Shown in pieces: positions 18,029-28,393 of a stretch of 41,699 bases of DNA (its first letter is position 1; each line of letters begins with the position of its first letter). A program made the translations under genes and the position numbers. This DNA comes from a virus, in IMG/VR virus record IMGVR_UViG_3300043409_000763, positions 1 through 41,699 of that record, one strand, 5' to 3'. Under the pieces are notes generated by a model. The model had not been told where the DNA came from and ran no database searches. It was given only the letters and a program-made list of their open reading frames with translations.

Positions 18029-20764
18029 ATGGCACGACAAGGACGATTCGCACGAACTAGCGCGGGTTCTCAGAACATGAGCTCGCTGATCTATTCCCTC
18101 CTGCGCGAGGAAAGAAACAACCAGGAAGAGTCAATGTTGACTGCCTATGCGAACAACATGCGTAGCGGTACGGCTAGGAATAGCTATACCTCAAGTGGTG
18201 TCACAACTCCTGCAACTTCAGATTCTGTATACGCCTGGTATACGGCTCAGGCAGAACTTGCGCGAGACACCGGAGATAGCACCGGGTATGAGCGACTCAT
18301 GCAACGAGCAGAACAGTTCCGGCTTAGCTCGCTTAAGGATAAGGAAGACTTGGCCAGAAGCGCCTACTCTTATGGAACATCTGTGGATAAGTCTCTCTTT
18401 GGAAGCACCGGATCTGGGGCCCTTGATCTAGCTGAGTACGAAGCTATTCTTGACAAGATTGCCTCAGACCCGACTATGACTGATTCGGACAAAAGCCGTA
18501 TCAATCTGTCTAAGTTTACAGCCTCCCATAACTTCACTTCTTCCGAACTGATCCGTAAGTACAAGGCTGGAACTACCAGCGCCAACTCGTTGGTCTCTTT
18601 CTACGATAAGGAGCTTGCTCGCGCACGAGAGGCGGGCTTTACGGAAAGCAGCCAGCAGTATCAAGACATCCTAAACTCTAGGGCAGACGCTCAGGAGCGA
18701 TCCAAGGCAGACGTCGCTAAGGCTCGCGTTGACGCAGTAGGAGCAAGAATCAAGGACGAGCAGCTTTCTCTTGCTAGGTCTATTCAGTCATTGATCAAGC
18801 CAGTACTTTCCAGATACTTCAGCAGCCAAAACACAGTTGACTCGCTCAGTGCAGACATCAAGGGGGATGGGCAGGATTGGCTGATAGGTCTTCTTAACCT
18901 GTTCGATTCAAACAGCAGCAAGTCTCTATCAACACTTATTCAGGACGCTGGCCTTTCAGCTGGATGGGATCAGGCAACCATTGATACATTCTTTGAAAAG
19001 GTTAACTCTTTCTCTGATGAGGTTGATTCCCTATACGCTGCAGGATATATTGATGAAACTAAAGTACTCCGCCAGCTAGCTGGAGTGATCAATGCTAACG
19101 CATCTCAAGGTACATATAACGTTTCTATGCGCAATGCAACAAATGAGTTTAGCAGTTCAGTAAGTCAGGCTGGAGGCGCTATTACTGCGCCATTCTCATC
19201 TGACCCATATAAGTTTGTACAAGAGTTCAATGTCTGGAAGGGTTCGGCAACATCTATCTCTGAGTTAGACAAGTACGAAGACATCATTCTTGCTGACCAG
19301 GTTAGCAGGGTTGCCAATGGAAATATGGTAGACCTTTTCCCAGGAACGACTGCCACCACCATGGAGGAGTTCGTTGCTGAAGTTGCAGCTTCAACTGGCC
19401 TAGATGAACAGACGGTTATTCGATCAATCGGTACCCTATCGACTAACATTAACGACTATTGGAACTCAAACGACTCAGCTCTTGCTACTGTCGCTGCTCA
19501 GCTCAACGCAATGAGCAATGGAACAATCCGAGCCAATCTGGCACTTGGTATCTCTGGCGGCGGACAGGTTACTATTGGTACTATCTTCGGTAGTGCAGCA
19601 ACACAAGAACTTGTACGCGTAGTAGACGCAGACCCTAACCTAGTTATGGCTTATCAGTTTGACCCTCAATCAAAGTCAACTATATTTGTACCGATTCAAA
19701 ATACTTCCGTATCTAATGACTCGTCGTATGCTACTTGGTCAACTACGGGAAGGGCAAATGAGATTGTATACGTAAAGAGAGAAGCAGTTCGAACTCAGGG
19801 ATCAGGTACTAATGATGTCGGTGGAGAAGTAAAGATTAACGGAGCTACTCTGTACTATGTCCCAATCCCTGGTGGATCAAACTTTGCAGGGTCAACTGGA
19901 CAGTCAATGGACAATAATGACTACCTTGAGTTTGTCAGCGGTGGAAATACATATCACCTTACCCTAGCGGACTTAGAAGGTTTCATGGGAGATTCGGGTA
20001 TAGCCGGTACAACTCCTAGGGTTAGCAACACCGCCAACGGAGGAGTGATTACGATTGGAGATAGCCTCGCTCGAATCCTTGGTGGAACACAGTTCAATCA
20101 ATGGCTAATCGCTGGGTACTCATCCAAGGGTTCTGATTGGTATAACCGTGTTGTTACCGTAGGTAAAGATACTACTGGATCAAACGACTCGATCAAGGAC
20201 CTTGCGAGCTCTTATGCCCAAAGGGTTCTGTCGCAGATCCCAGTGGATTACACGGGTGATCTTACAGCAACTATTGGATCGTACCTAAAGAAGCTTGGCA
20301 TTACTGATAAGACTGGAAAACTAACTGGAATGATTTCAGATATCGTTCAGCCGCAACTTATTGACCCTGCCAGAGAGCAACAGAAGCAAAGGTACAAGGA
20401 CATCTATGGTTCAGGAGTCGATACATCTTACATTAACAACACAGACTACCCAGCGGGTACAGGCAGTGGATCTTCTATTGCACCTTATGGATATGGAAGT
20501 CAATCATGGCTAGACAGGAATCCGAGCATTAGCTCGCTACAGCTTCCACCAAACCAAACTCCTCCGTCAATCCCAGGTTCGTCTAGCACTGTTCCTAATC
20601 AGTCTCTTGGTCTTGGTCCGGCTTCTCCTCCAACTAGGGATCAGCTCGGAGGCCAGGATTGGTTTTTCAGGAACCTTGGTGGAGGCCTAAACAATAATAG
20701 CATTCAGACACCACCGGCTATTAATCCAGTGCGAGGAACCAACACTATTCCAAACAAGTTGTGA
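18029..20764 (+). CDS. Large virion protein, probable ejection (internal) protein
   Basis: 911 residues directly after the portal. The first 330 residues are mostly helical and charged, the middle is Ser/Thr/Asn-rich with beta-like stretches (TLYYVPIPGGSN), and the last 120 are Pro/Gly/Ser/Asn-rich and disordered. No enzymatic motif is seen, and I looked for a transglycosylase Glu/Ser motif without success. Two very large proteins between portal and scaffold are typical of the internal or ejection proteins of short-tailed phages. Function is inferred from length, composition and place. Confidence 0.6.
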   Translation: MARQGRFARTSAGSQNMSSLIYSLLREERNNQEESMLTAYANNMRSGTARNSYTSSGVTTPATSDSVYAWYTAQAELARDTGDSTGYERLMQRAEQFRLSSLKDKEDLARSAYSYGTSVDKSLFGSTGSGALDLAEYEAILDKIASDPTMTDSDKSRINLSKFTASHNFTSSELIRKYKAGTTSANSLVSFYDKELARAREAGFTESSQQYQDILNSRADAQERSKADVAKARVDAVGARIKDEQLSLARSIQSLIKPVLSRYFSSQNTVDSLSADIKGDGQDWLIGLLNLFDSNSSKSLSTLIQDAGLSAGWDQATIDTFFEKVNSFSDEVDSLYAAGYIDETKVLRQLAGVINANASQGTYNVSMRNATNEFSSSVSQAGGAITAPFSSDPYKFVQEFNVWKGSATSISELDKYEDIILADQVSRVANGNMVDLFPGTTATTMEEFVAEVAASTGLDEQTVIRSIGTLSTNINDYWNSNDSALATVAAQLNAMSNGTIRANLALGISGGGQVTIGTIFGSAATQELVRVVDADPNLVMAYQFDPQSKSTIFVPIQNTSVSNDSSYATWSTTGRANEIVYVKREAVRTQGSGTNDVGGEVKINGATLYYVPIPGGSNFAGSTGQSMDNNDYLEFVSGGNTYHLTLADLEGFMGDSGIAGTTPRVSNTANGGVITIGDSLARILGGTQFNQWLIAGYSSKGSDWYNRVVTVGKDTTGSNDSIKDLASSYAQRVLSQIPVDYTGDLTATIGSYLKKLGITDKTGKLTGMISDIVQPQLIDPAREQQKQRYKDIYGSGVDTSYINNTDYPAGTGSGSSIAPYGYGSQSWLDRNPSISSLQLPPNQTPPSIPGSSSTVPNQSLGLGPASPPTRDQLGGQDWFFRNLGGGLNNNSIQTPPAINPVRGTNTIPNKL

Positions 20765-20772
20765 GGTAGCAC

Positions 20773-23700
20773 TTGCCTTTTAAATATCAGCCTTCAGTAG
20801 CACCAGATCCATACGATCCTATCCTAAGCCGTGACATTCGAGTTGGAGTAAATCCAGCTCAGGGTACGGTTGACTTTGGTCGAGTAAATGAGATTGGTCA
20901 GCAACTGCAGTTTAATCCATCAAGGGATTCTAACCAGCAAGGTGATGTTGGTATTGCTGGATCACCTGACCTTCTAAGCTACGGAGCAAGCGTACCTATT
21001 CGAGGTATCGGGCTTCTTGCCGAGGGTATCGGCGGATCAGTTGCCGGTATCTCTGATATGATCAATAACTTTGGCCCAGCACGTGCTTACGCTGAGGGTC
21101 CAGGTAAGGTGGTAGGTGGGATCGGCGGGTCAATCCTTGATTGGATTGGTGGACCTGGTCGATTCGTACAAGATATCGGTGCTTCAATGCGCCTCCTATT
21201 CACCCGTAAGGAGGACTTGCCTCAGGACATCCAGGGCATGATGGGCATGGGCGCAGATCAGCAAGCGATCATCGAGTACATGCGAGAAACTGGTCGCTCA
21301 TTCTCTGACGACAAGACGATGAATCTTGCAGCGTCGCTGCTTCTTGACCCACTGAACCTAACTCCGTTTATATTCGGAAAGGTTGCCGCATTGCCAGCGG
21401 CGCTTAAAGTTGCTGGGGTGGGCCTAGGAGCCACTGCTGGTGCAGGCATTGGGGTTGCCGGGTTGGCCGGCGGCGCTGCGCTTGGGTACAAAACTGCAGC
21501 CACTGTTATCTCTAAGCTTCCTAAGTCACTAAGAGTCGGTGTAGGTCTTGACCTTAGCAGGAAGATTCGCCTTGTACAAGCTATGGAGGGGGCGGGCAGG
21601 CCACTCGGACAGCTATCTAAGTACAAGTATATTGCTGATATGCACTCGGGATTGTTTGATAAGGTGCGAGGTGTTAATGATGCCGTAAAGGCTGCATTCG
21701 CCTGGAAGACTACTGAGGCAATAAATAAGGCAATGCCTGGCGCATACGATACCATTGACACAATCGCAATGGGGCCATTCCCGAAGGGAACTGAGCGCAT
21801 TGCTGCTAGAAGGCTAGGACTTGCAAGCCAGCAGGCTGCTATGTCAACTGCACGCGACATGGAGTTTGCTGGGATCTCTGACGAGGCAGCAGCAGCAACG
21901 GAGACACTAGTGTCTGACGTTCTGACTGCCAGGCAGCTTATTAACTCCGGAGAAGTAGACATGTCTGTCACTCAGTATCTTACTAGGCAGGCATCTTCAG
22001 AGGGAATAAGTCTTCAGCGAAAGTACATGACTGATGAGCTTGGACTAGATAACGAAGTCACATCAATACTTGATACCGCATCGCGGCAAGGTGACAGCAT
22101 CCGGCTAAGTCCAGAAACTGGAGACCTCAGGCTGTGGAAGTCACGTCGAATCAATGATCTTAGATCAAGAGCAGTAACGCAGACTGGTCTTGACAAGGTT
22201 GACTGGCAACAGACAACTTCGGAAACATTGGCTCAACACTCTGATGAGATGACGAAAAGGCTAACCGGCCTTCTGATTAATCAGTCAGTCGATGAAGCTA
22301 CTAACGTAAGCTCTCTCAGGGCAGGAAATATTGTCACGACAGACGTTGTTGGTCTTGCTGACGAGCTAGCCAATGCATCATCAACTGCTATAGGTTCATT
22401 TGGAAGTAGGACAGCCGCTACCGCAGAGCAGTTGGATTACGTTGCAAAGACATGGCTCGGTGGAGCCAGATTCTCAAATGGTAGGATTGTTGGTGGTAAG
22501 TACTTTAGCGAAACTGGATTGCTCACAGAAAGCATGGGTCTTAGGTCTGAGCTGGGCAGACAGTTGGCTCTTGCCAGGCACCTTCGATATGGTTTCGTTA
22601 TTAACCGCACAGGTAATGTTCGTCGAGTATTCGCCGTTGCGCAGGGATTTGAGGCTATGAACGAGGTTAGGAAAGCTGCTGCACGAAAGGAAGTACAGCG
22701 CTTGACTGGCCGAGTGGTAAGTGATGAGCAGATGCGGATAATCGGATCAAACAGCAAGGTTGCCAGGATGACTATCCTGAGGGCAGACAGCCTTATTGAT
22801 ACTGAGGTTAGCAGATATCTTCAAGCTTATGCGCTACTGCAGAGAGCAGATACAACGATTGAGCAGCTTGCCCAGCTTGGGTTGCCGGATCGCATGGTTA
22901 GGGCTATCGCTCCTCTTTTGTCTAAGGCTAGGAAGGCTGAAGGATTTGACCCTACGTCACTTAACGCTCTGTGGGCTAGGTACGCCGGAGATCAGTTTGC
23001 TGATGTGCGTAACATGGAGTACGCATCTAGGGGTGGATCTGCAACGCCAGGTCAGGTAAAAGCATTGCTTGATTCTTCGCTAGCTAACGACGCAGCTTTC
23101 GTGGCCGCTAAAGAGGCAGACATTGCCGCAGTTAAGCAAGCATGGACCGCAGCTGGTGGCAGCGCCTCTGACATTTCCGGACTCGATGACTCTGTTCGCG
23201 CATCTGGATATAGGCTTGGCATTGCTCCAGAAAACGGTATCATTGAAGTTCCAACTACTATGTCAATCCCTGATGCTGCTCTTGGGGCTGTGCGTAAAGT
23301 AGTTATGAAGACAACGATGCCATACGTTGATATCACATCCGACTTCGTTGATGGACTACACGTATTCAAGGGTAGGCCCACAGAGGGCTTCTTTGGAAAC
23401 AGTCTCCGCAAAATGTTTGGAGCATCTTACCAGGCTGAGGTTAGTGGTCGGGCAAGGCAGAAGCTCATGGCTGTGCTATCACCTTATATGACACCAGATG
23501 AAATCGTTCTATTCGACGCTAAGATCAATGAACTTGCAGCACAAAAGCGCATCGGAGTTCGAGGAATGGTAAGCCCATTCGGAGGAAAGTCAGACATTGA
23601 AAATGCTGCTGACGCTGCAATCAAGGAGCTTAACGCCGGAGATAGCCTTGCTAAAAGAATATCCGACGCAGTAAGTAGTGGTAATCCTCGTTTGGATATT

Positions 23701-25713
23701 GACACAGCATTACTTCGAGCGTATGCTGGAGATATTAGTACATCTGGTTTGACCCAGTGGATTACCGGGCAGATCAAGGCACGTGGCATTCCTGGCATTG
23801 GCGCTGGGAAAATGATTGCTACTATGACCGAAAACTTCTACCCAACCCTTAAGTACTCGTACAACCCTCTGTTCTGGGCGCAAGAAGTTATTGAGTCACC
23901 ATTCTTTGCTGAAGCACGCGGCATTAGACGTGCAGAGATTGAAGAATCTCTAGTTAAGTCAGGATTTGTAAAGAGGGTTCCTGATGGAGAAGGCGGCTTT
24001 AAGATCGTTGCAGACCCGCAAAGTGTTCGCAATCTGCTCGGGGAACGCGGATCTGCAATCGCAAGGAACATGCACGAGGCTGCGTTTGGAACCCTAGTAG
24101 CCACTCGTAGCGGCATCCCTAGCACTCTAGTTGAATCGCTAGGAAGTGACTCTATGGTTGGTATGCTCAGACGCCTGAGAAGCAAGGGCGTTGGCAGCAA
24201 GCTTGATCAGATTGCCGAGTACAAGGAAGCCCATCGAGACATGATGGCCATTAAGACTACTGCGGAAGACTGGGCGAACCACATTTCTAAGACTCAGCCT
24301 CAAGCATATGTTGCACTGGCTGAGCGATATGGTAACGACGAGATGGATATGTTCCTCGGATACCTTGGTGAACACCGCCGAGTAGCAGACCTAGGTTGGG
24401 GAGGAGAAGCCGTTGACCACCTGCGTCGTCCAGGATTTGGCTTTGCAGTTAGGCCATCGGCAACTGGCCTTTCTAGGGCTAGAGCATCTGCTGAAACATA
24501 CGTACCATTCTCTGAGACACCGGAGGCTATGGAGCTTCTGCTAAACGGCAGGCCAAAGGACTATGTTCGGCTGGCTCGTATCAACGTTGTTGATGAGGCA
24601 AGAGCCGCAGGCTTTGACGTTAGCAATCTAGAGATTGAACTTAGGAACGTAGAGGAGGCTGCTCGACTAGTAAAGCGAGACCTTCCAACCTATGGAACTG
24701 AGGCAATCAAAGATTCAGATTCATTCAAGGCGCTGAGCCAGTCCGTAGCAAAGTTTAAGGACGAGGTGATCAACGGACTTGGTCGCCAAGCAACTAGGTC
24801 TCAGTTAGACGAACTGATTATTCGGCAGATGTATAAGCAGTGGGCGCCACAGCTCTTCAACATGGAGAAGTTTGACGACGTAATGCAGGCACTTGCGCAA
24901 GGACGTCGATATGGAATGAAGTTCCGTGGCATCGGCGGAGTTGTGCAGGAGATCTTTGATAGGGCTGGCGGAAACGGATTGTTCAACAAGACTACTGCCG
25001 AAGCAACTGCTCAGATTGAATCAATCGTAGAAAACCTATTCAAGATGCGTGGCTACGGAGTGCAGCAACAAACACGTCGCATTGCCCGCACCTTGCACGA
25101 TTCGGCCATTAGACTTTTGGAAGATCACGGAGCGCAGGAGACTTTTTTCCGTGCCACGAAGTTTAGATATCAAGAAGCGGCACGGCAAATGGACAAGGTC
25201 AACTACTTCAACCCTGACCGTGGCCTGGTCGAGAGGACTATGAATCACCAGTTCCTAGGACTATATCCACTATCTTACATGTTTGGAAAGGTTCTTCCGG
25301 AGACTATGCGGTTCCTGTTCTGGCGACCATTTGGTGCGACTGCACCTGGCGCAGGATTCCAAGCTTACAAAAAGATTACAGATTACTTGGGCGAAGAAGG
25401 GTTTGCACCTGACTTTGAGGCTAACGGAATGCAGCGACCAGACTACCTATTCCTACTTTCACAACTGATCCCGGGACATCCTGACGACATTGGAGTCGGT
25501 GTTCCTGGATGGCTTAGGCGGTCGGTCTCAACCGTCTCGCGCCAGGGCTATGACCAGCTAACGGCATCGGGAATGTTCGGTGAGGTCGGTAAGGCCTTCA
25601 CAGATACAGGATTCCTTGGTGCAGGCAGCACGGCCATATCTGGCCTACAAGAGATCCTATCCGGGTATCCTGAAAAAGAGGATACCGGAAATGCATTGAC
25701 AACACTGCGCTAG
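20773..25713 (+). CDS. Very large ejection-type virion protein with glycine-zipper membrane region
   Basis: 1646 residues from a TTG start preceded by GAGG at the end of the previous gene. Residues about 70-135 are Gly/Ile-rich (GIGLLAEGIGGSVAGI), and residues 185-236 form a long hydrophobic Gly/Ala-rich stretch (AGVGLGATAGAGIGVAGLAG), likely membrane-inserting. The remainder is long and helical with many Arg, Ala and Glu; aromatic-rich segments near 1030 (YNPLFWAQEV) and 1510-1530 (MRFLFWRPFGA) stand out. No catalytic motif is recognised. Such proteins are stored in the capsid and leave with the DNA to build a channel across the envelope. It could also be a divergent tape measure, but it lies before the capsid genes. 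Confidence 0.6.
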   Translation: MPFKYQPSVAPDPYDPILSRDIRVGVNPAQGTVDFGRVNEIGQQLQFNPSRDSNQQGDVGIAGSPDLLSYGASVPIRGIGLLAEGIGGSVAGISDMINNFGPARAYAEGPGKVVGGIGGSILDWIGGPGRFVQDIGASMRLLFTRKEDLPQDIQGMMGMGADQQAIIEYMRETGRSFSDDKTMNLAASLLLDPLNLTPFIFGKVAALPAALKVAGVGLGATAGAGIGVAGLAGGAALGYKTAATVISKLPKSLRVGVGLDLSRKIRLVQAMEGAGRPLGQLSKYKYIADMHSGLFDKVRGVNDAVKAAFAWKTTEAINKAMPGAYDTIDTIAMGPFPKGTERIAARRLGLASQQAAMSTARDMEFAGISDEAAAATETLVSDVLTARQLINSGEVDMSVTQYLTRQASSEGISLQRKYMTDELGLDNEVTSILDTASRQGDSIRLSPETGDLRLWKSRRINDLRSRAVTQTGLDKVDWQQTTSETLAQHSDEMTKRLTGLLINQSVDEATNVSSLRAGNIVTTDVVGLADELANASSTAIGSFGSRTAATAEQLDYVAKTWLGGARFSNGRIVGGKYFSETGLLTESMGLRSELGRQLALARHLRYGFVINRTGNVRRVFAVAQGFEAMNEVRKAAARKEVQRLTGRVVSDEQMRIIGSNSKVARMTILRADSLIDTEVSRYLQAYALLQRADTTIEQLAQLGLPDRMVRAIAPLLSKARKAEGFDPTSLNALWARYAGDQFADVRNMEYASRGGSATPGQVKALLDSSLANDAAFVAAKEADIAAVKQAWTAAGGSASDISGLDDSVRASGYRLGIAPENGIIEVPTTMSIPDAALGAVRKVVMKTTMPYVDITSDFVDGLHVFKGRPTEGFFGNSLRKMFGASYQAEVSGRARQKLMAVLSPYMTPDEIVLFDAKINELAAQKRIGVRGMVSPFGGKSDIENAADAAIKELNAGDSLAKRISDAVSSGNPRLDIDTALLRAYAGDISTSGLTQWITGQIKARGIPGIGAGKMIATMTENFYPTLKYSYNPLFWAQEVIESPFFAEARGIRRAEIEESLVKSGFVKRVPDGEGGFKIVADPQSVRNLLGERGSAIARNMHEAAFGTLVATRSGIPSTLVESLGSDSMVGMLRRLRSKGVGSKLDQIAEYKEAHRDMMAIKTTAEDWANHISKTQPQAYVALAERYGNDEMDMFLGYLGEHRRVADLGWGGEAVDHLRRPGFGFAVRPSATGLSRARASAETYVPFSETPEAMELLLNGRPKDYVRLARINVVDEARAAGFDVSNLEIELRNVEEAARLVKRDLPTYGTEAIKDSDSFKALSQSVAKFKDEVINGLGRQATRSQLDELIIRQMYKQWAPQLFNMEKFDDVMQALAQGRRYGMKFRGIGGVVQEIFDRAGGNGLFNKTTAEATAQIESIVENLFKMRGYGVQQQTRRIARTLHDSAIRLLEDHGAQETFFRATKFRYQEAARQMDKVNYFNPDRGLVERTMNHQFLGLYPLSYMFGKVLPETMRFLFWRPFGATAPGAGFQAYKKITDYLGEEGFAPDFEANGMQRPDYLFLLSQLIPGHPDDIGVGVPGWLRRSVSTVSRQGYDQLTASGMFGEVGKAFTDTGFLGAGSTAISGLQEILSGYPEKEDTGNALTTLR

Positions 25714-25750
25714 GCAGTTCCTAGCAAAAGTTAGAAAAGGAGAGCCAAGC

Positions 25751-26302
25751 ATGGCCGAGCTAGATCAAGTCGCAGATGCGACCAAAGCTCAGTCGCCAGT
25801 GGCGGAGCAGCCCGCTCCAGATCCACAGGTCACTGATCAGGAGGAAGACATTGCCACTTGGAAGCGTCGTCTTGCAGGAAAGGATCAAGCACTCACTTCG
25901 GCAAAAAAGGCAGCCGATGAGTTCAAGTCCAAGTACGAAGAGCTGGCAAAATGGAAGGCTATCCAGGAGGAAGCCTCATTGTCAGAGTTTGAGAAGGCGG
26001 AACGTCGATCGAAAGAACTGGAGAAGGAGCTTCATGCTACCAAGGCCGAGTTCGAGCGAGAGCGACTAAAGTCCAAGTACCCAGCCTACTTTGATTTCTC
26101 AGAGCAGGTAAAGGAGTTGGATCAGGAAGCACAGGCAGCCGCATTCGAAAAGCTCATGAAGACCGCAATCGGTGGCGGTTCCACCGAAACAATCTCTGAT
26201 GCCAACAGCCCTAAGAAGAATGTTGCAAAAGAGAAGCAGATGAAGACTGAGGATATCAAAGAAGCACTTCGTGCTATTGGTAACCCTTGGGCTGACATTT
26301 AA
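25751..26302 (+). CDS. Head scaffolding protein
   Basis: 183 residues after a strong AAGGAGA site, directly before the capsid gene. Acidic disordered N-terminus, long charged coiled coil over residues about 35-115 (KADEF/KSKYEEL-type heptads), and basic C-terminal segment (KKNVAKEKQMKTEDIKEAL). Composition, coiled coil and position are those of scaffolding proteins that guide capsid assembly and then leave. No protease is visible nearby, so it probably exits intact. Confidence 0.85.
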   Translation: MAELDQVADATKAQSPVAEQPAPDPQVTDQEEDIATWKRRLAGKDQALTSAKKAADEFKSKYEELAKWKAIQEEASLSEFEKAERRSKELEKELHATKAEFERERLKSKYPAYFDFSEQVKELDQEAQAAAFEKLMKTAIGGGSTETISDANSPKKNVAKEKQMKTEDIKEALRAIGNPWADI

Positions 26303-26313
26303 GGAGATAAAAC

Positions 26314-27660
26314 ATGGCTACAGTCACGTCACTCTCCGGTCCTGCACTGAATACACTGAACTCCTTTAACGGCACGGAGGCTAACGCCTTCCAGAAGCTC
26401 GTTCAGGAACTGGTGTCTCAGCAGATTGCGCAGGAACTCCGGAGCCGCATGGTGCACCTTGTGCCAGGGAACTATGTTCCAGGGCAGTTCGTCAAGGGCA
26501 CAGACCGGATTCGCTACGTGCGATATCCAGACATTTCACACAGCCTGACCGAGCTTTCCGAAGGAGTCACGCCAGAGCCAACAGTTAACCTGTCGGTTAC
26601 CAGCGAGTACTTCTCGGTAAAGCAGTACGGTTCGTACACGAGCCTTTCTGACCTTGCTCAGCTTGACTCGCCGCACGACCTGGTCAGCATTGCAGCAGAG
26701 CGGATTTCGTTCGCAGCTGCAAAGTCGATGGACAGCATTGTCCGTGACGTAATGAACGCTGGCGCGGCCCGTGTTTACTACGCATCGAAGACTTCGGATG
26801 GCACGGCGGTCACAACCCGTCTCGGCCTTTCCGACGCATCACTCAGCAACATTGGCGAAGGTGCAGCCCGACAGGACTACAAGCTCAATGGGCTTGAAGT
26901 TAAGAAGGCTGTTGCCCGACTTAAGGCAGCGAACGTTCCTCCGTTCCCGGATGGATTCTATCGCTGCGTCATTCACCCTAACCAGCAGTTCGACTTGCTG
27001 ACGGATACTTCGGGTCACGGCTTCCTTGAAGCTACGAAGTACACGCAGCCGCTTGACATGTTGTCGGGTGAAATCGGTGCTTACTCAGGCGTACGTTTCC
27101 TCGTCGCTAACGACGCGAAGACGTTCACCCAGGTTAACACTGCTTCCGCGAGCATCACGATTTACTCGGCACTCTTCTTTGGTCCTGACGCATTCGTCGT
27201 TGGCGACTCACAGACGATGCAGACGTACTTCGTCGCTCCTGGTGGCGACCACAGCGATCCGCTCAATCAGCGTGCACTCATTGGTTACAAGCTCCGTTTC
27301 GGCGCTATGATCATGGGTGAAGCTGCCGTCAGCGAGTACAGTGGCCGCGACAAGGCTGCAGTCATCACTGGCTTCAGCCGCAGCACGGTTACCGGTACCA
27401 TCACCACGTCTGGCCCTCACGGCCTGTTCGTCGGTGAGACGATCAAGATCCGAGACGTTGACGCGCTCGTCAACTACAGCTCGGTAGGCAACCTTGTTGT
27501 CGCAACCGTTCCAAGCACGACCACCTTCACGGTGGCCGTGGTAAACAGCGGTACGACTTCTGCAACCGGACTTTCGGGTCTCGTTGAGAACAAGGTTCCG
27601 CAGACGTCCCTTGGCCAGGTCCGCTACCTGCGCCTTGAGACCCGCGCAACCGCCTTGTAA
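26314..27660 (+). CDS. Major capsid protein, N4-gp56 type, with an extra C-terminal beta domain
   Basis: 448 residues, strong ribosome site AAGGAG. Residues about 1-345 fit the N4-gp56-like HK97-fold capsid family: GTDRIRYVRYPD, LTELSEGVTPEPTVN, KQYGSYTSLSDLAQLDSP, CVIHPNQQFDLLTD and ALIGYKLRFGAMIMGE. Residues about 350-430 form a separate Thr/Val-rich domain with TSGPHGLFVGETIKI and VPSTTTFTVAVV, an Ig-like pattern seen on capsid and tail surfaces, so the shell probably carries its own decoration. Codons here end in C or G more often than in neighbours (TCG, ACG, CGT, CTC), fitting a highly expressed gene. A hairpin follows the stop. Confidence 0.9.
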   Translation: MATVTSLSGPALNTLNSFNGTEANAFQKLVQELVSQQIAQELRSRMVHLVPGNYVPGQFVKGTDRIRYVRYPDISHSLTELSEGVTPEPTVNLSVTSEYFSVKQYGSYTSLSDLAQLDSPHDLVSIAAERISFAAAKSMDSIVRDVMNAGAARVYYASKTSDGTAVTTRLGLSDASLSNIGEGAARQDYKLNGLEVKKAVARLKAANVPPFPDGFYRCVIHPNQQFDLLTDTSGHGFLEATKYTQPLDMLSGEIGAYSGVRFLVANDAKTFTQVNTASASITIYSALFFGPDAFVVGDSQTMQTYFVAPGGDHSDPLNQRALIGYKLRFGAMIMGEAAVSEYSGRDKAAVITGFSRSTVTGTITTSGPHGLFVGETIKIRDVDALVNYSSVGNLVVATVPSTTTFTVAVVNSGTTSATGLSGLVENKVPQTSLGQVRYLRLETRATAL

Positions 27661-27673
27661 TAGGCAGGCGCCA

Positions 27674-27705
27674 CCCCCCAGCTGGAGTTATGAACGGCTG
27701 GGGGG
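27674..27705. other. Strong hairpin after the capsid gene, without T tract
   Basis: CCCCCCAGC (27674-27682) pairs perfectly with GCTGGGGGG (27697-27705) across a 14-base loop. GGCG and CCGCC around it can extend the stem. No T run follows, and the next gene starts 23 bases later. It is more likely an mRNA-stabilising or processing structure, or a leaky terminator, than a full stop. Confidence 0.6.
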
Positions 27706-27727
27706 GCCGCCACATTGAGGAGATAGA

Positions 27728-28393
27728 ATGGCAGCAATAGACACCCTAATCACAAAGCTCCGTCGAGACCTTCGTGATACCGGCACGTCAGATGGTTACG
27801 ACCGTGCCTTCACGAACCAGGAACTAACCGACCTTGTTGAGCTTGCGCTTGCCGAGGTGTCACGCGCCTACCCTCAAGAACTATCCACCATAGTGGCAAT
27901 CCCTCAGGAGTTTTCAAGCAAGCATAGCACAACGATCTCATTGCCATCGGGGTTTGACACAATCTACCGCATTGACGGGCTTGGCCATCAGGTTGACACA
28001 ACCGTTAGCCCCACCAGAGAGTGGTATGACCTAGTCGATCGTCTTGACCCGAGCATGGGCGAGGGAGCAGCCGGAGGGTGGGAGATCCACGCTGGCCTTG
28101 TGTACCTTCAACCCAGCCGACTCAACAGCCTGACCAGTCATTTTCGTATTATGGGGTATGGTAACTGGACTGTTGCAACACTGAACGCTGACGCAGAGCA
28201 GGCTGTCCGATATTTCGTTCAATCAGAAGGAATGTACAAACTACTTACAGACAGATCAATGTTTCAGCAGTGGCAGGTAAACCCTGGCAACAGCGACGTG
28301 ACCGTCCCTGCAGCCAACCAGATATATACAGTAGCACGTGGGCGCTACGAGCGTCTCATTGGGAGGCTGCGTCAGTTTAAGAAGGTAGGCTAA
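27728..28393 (+). CDS. Head-tail adaptor (neck) protein
   Basis: 221 residues after TTGAGGAGATAG. The N-terminal helical part (LITKLRRDLRDTG, FTNQELTDLVELALAEVSRAYPQ) is the standard opening of phage neck connectors. The middle has beta segments and the C-terminus is a long basic helix (YTVARGRYERLIGRLRQFKK). It lies between capsid and tail genes and would sit below the portal as a ring. Assignment by pattern and order. Confidence 0.75.
   Translation: MAAIDTLITKLRRDLRDTGTSDGYDRAFTNQELTDLVELALAEVSRAYPQELSTIVAIPQEFSSKHSTTISLPSGFDTIYRIDGLGHQVDTTVSPTREWYDLVDRLDPSMGEGAAGGWEIHAGLVYLQPSRLNSLTSHFRIMGYGNWTVATLNADAEQAVRYFVQSEGMYKLLTDRSMFQQWQVNPGNSDVTVPAANQIYTVARGRYERLIGRLRQFKKVG

Noticed and set aside
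21258-21971. 237-codon minus-strand frame inside the 1646-residue gene
   Set aside because: Antisense shadow; no start site, domain or coupling.
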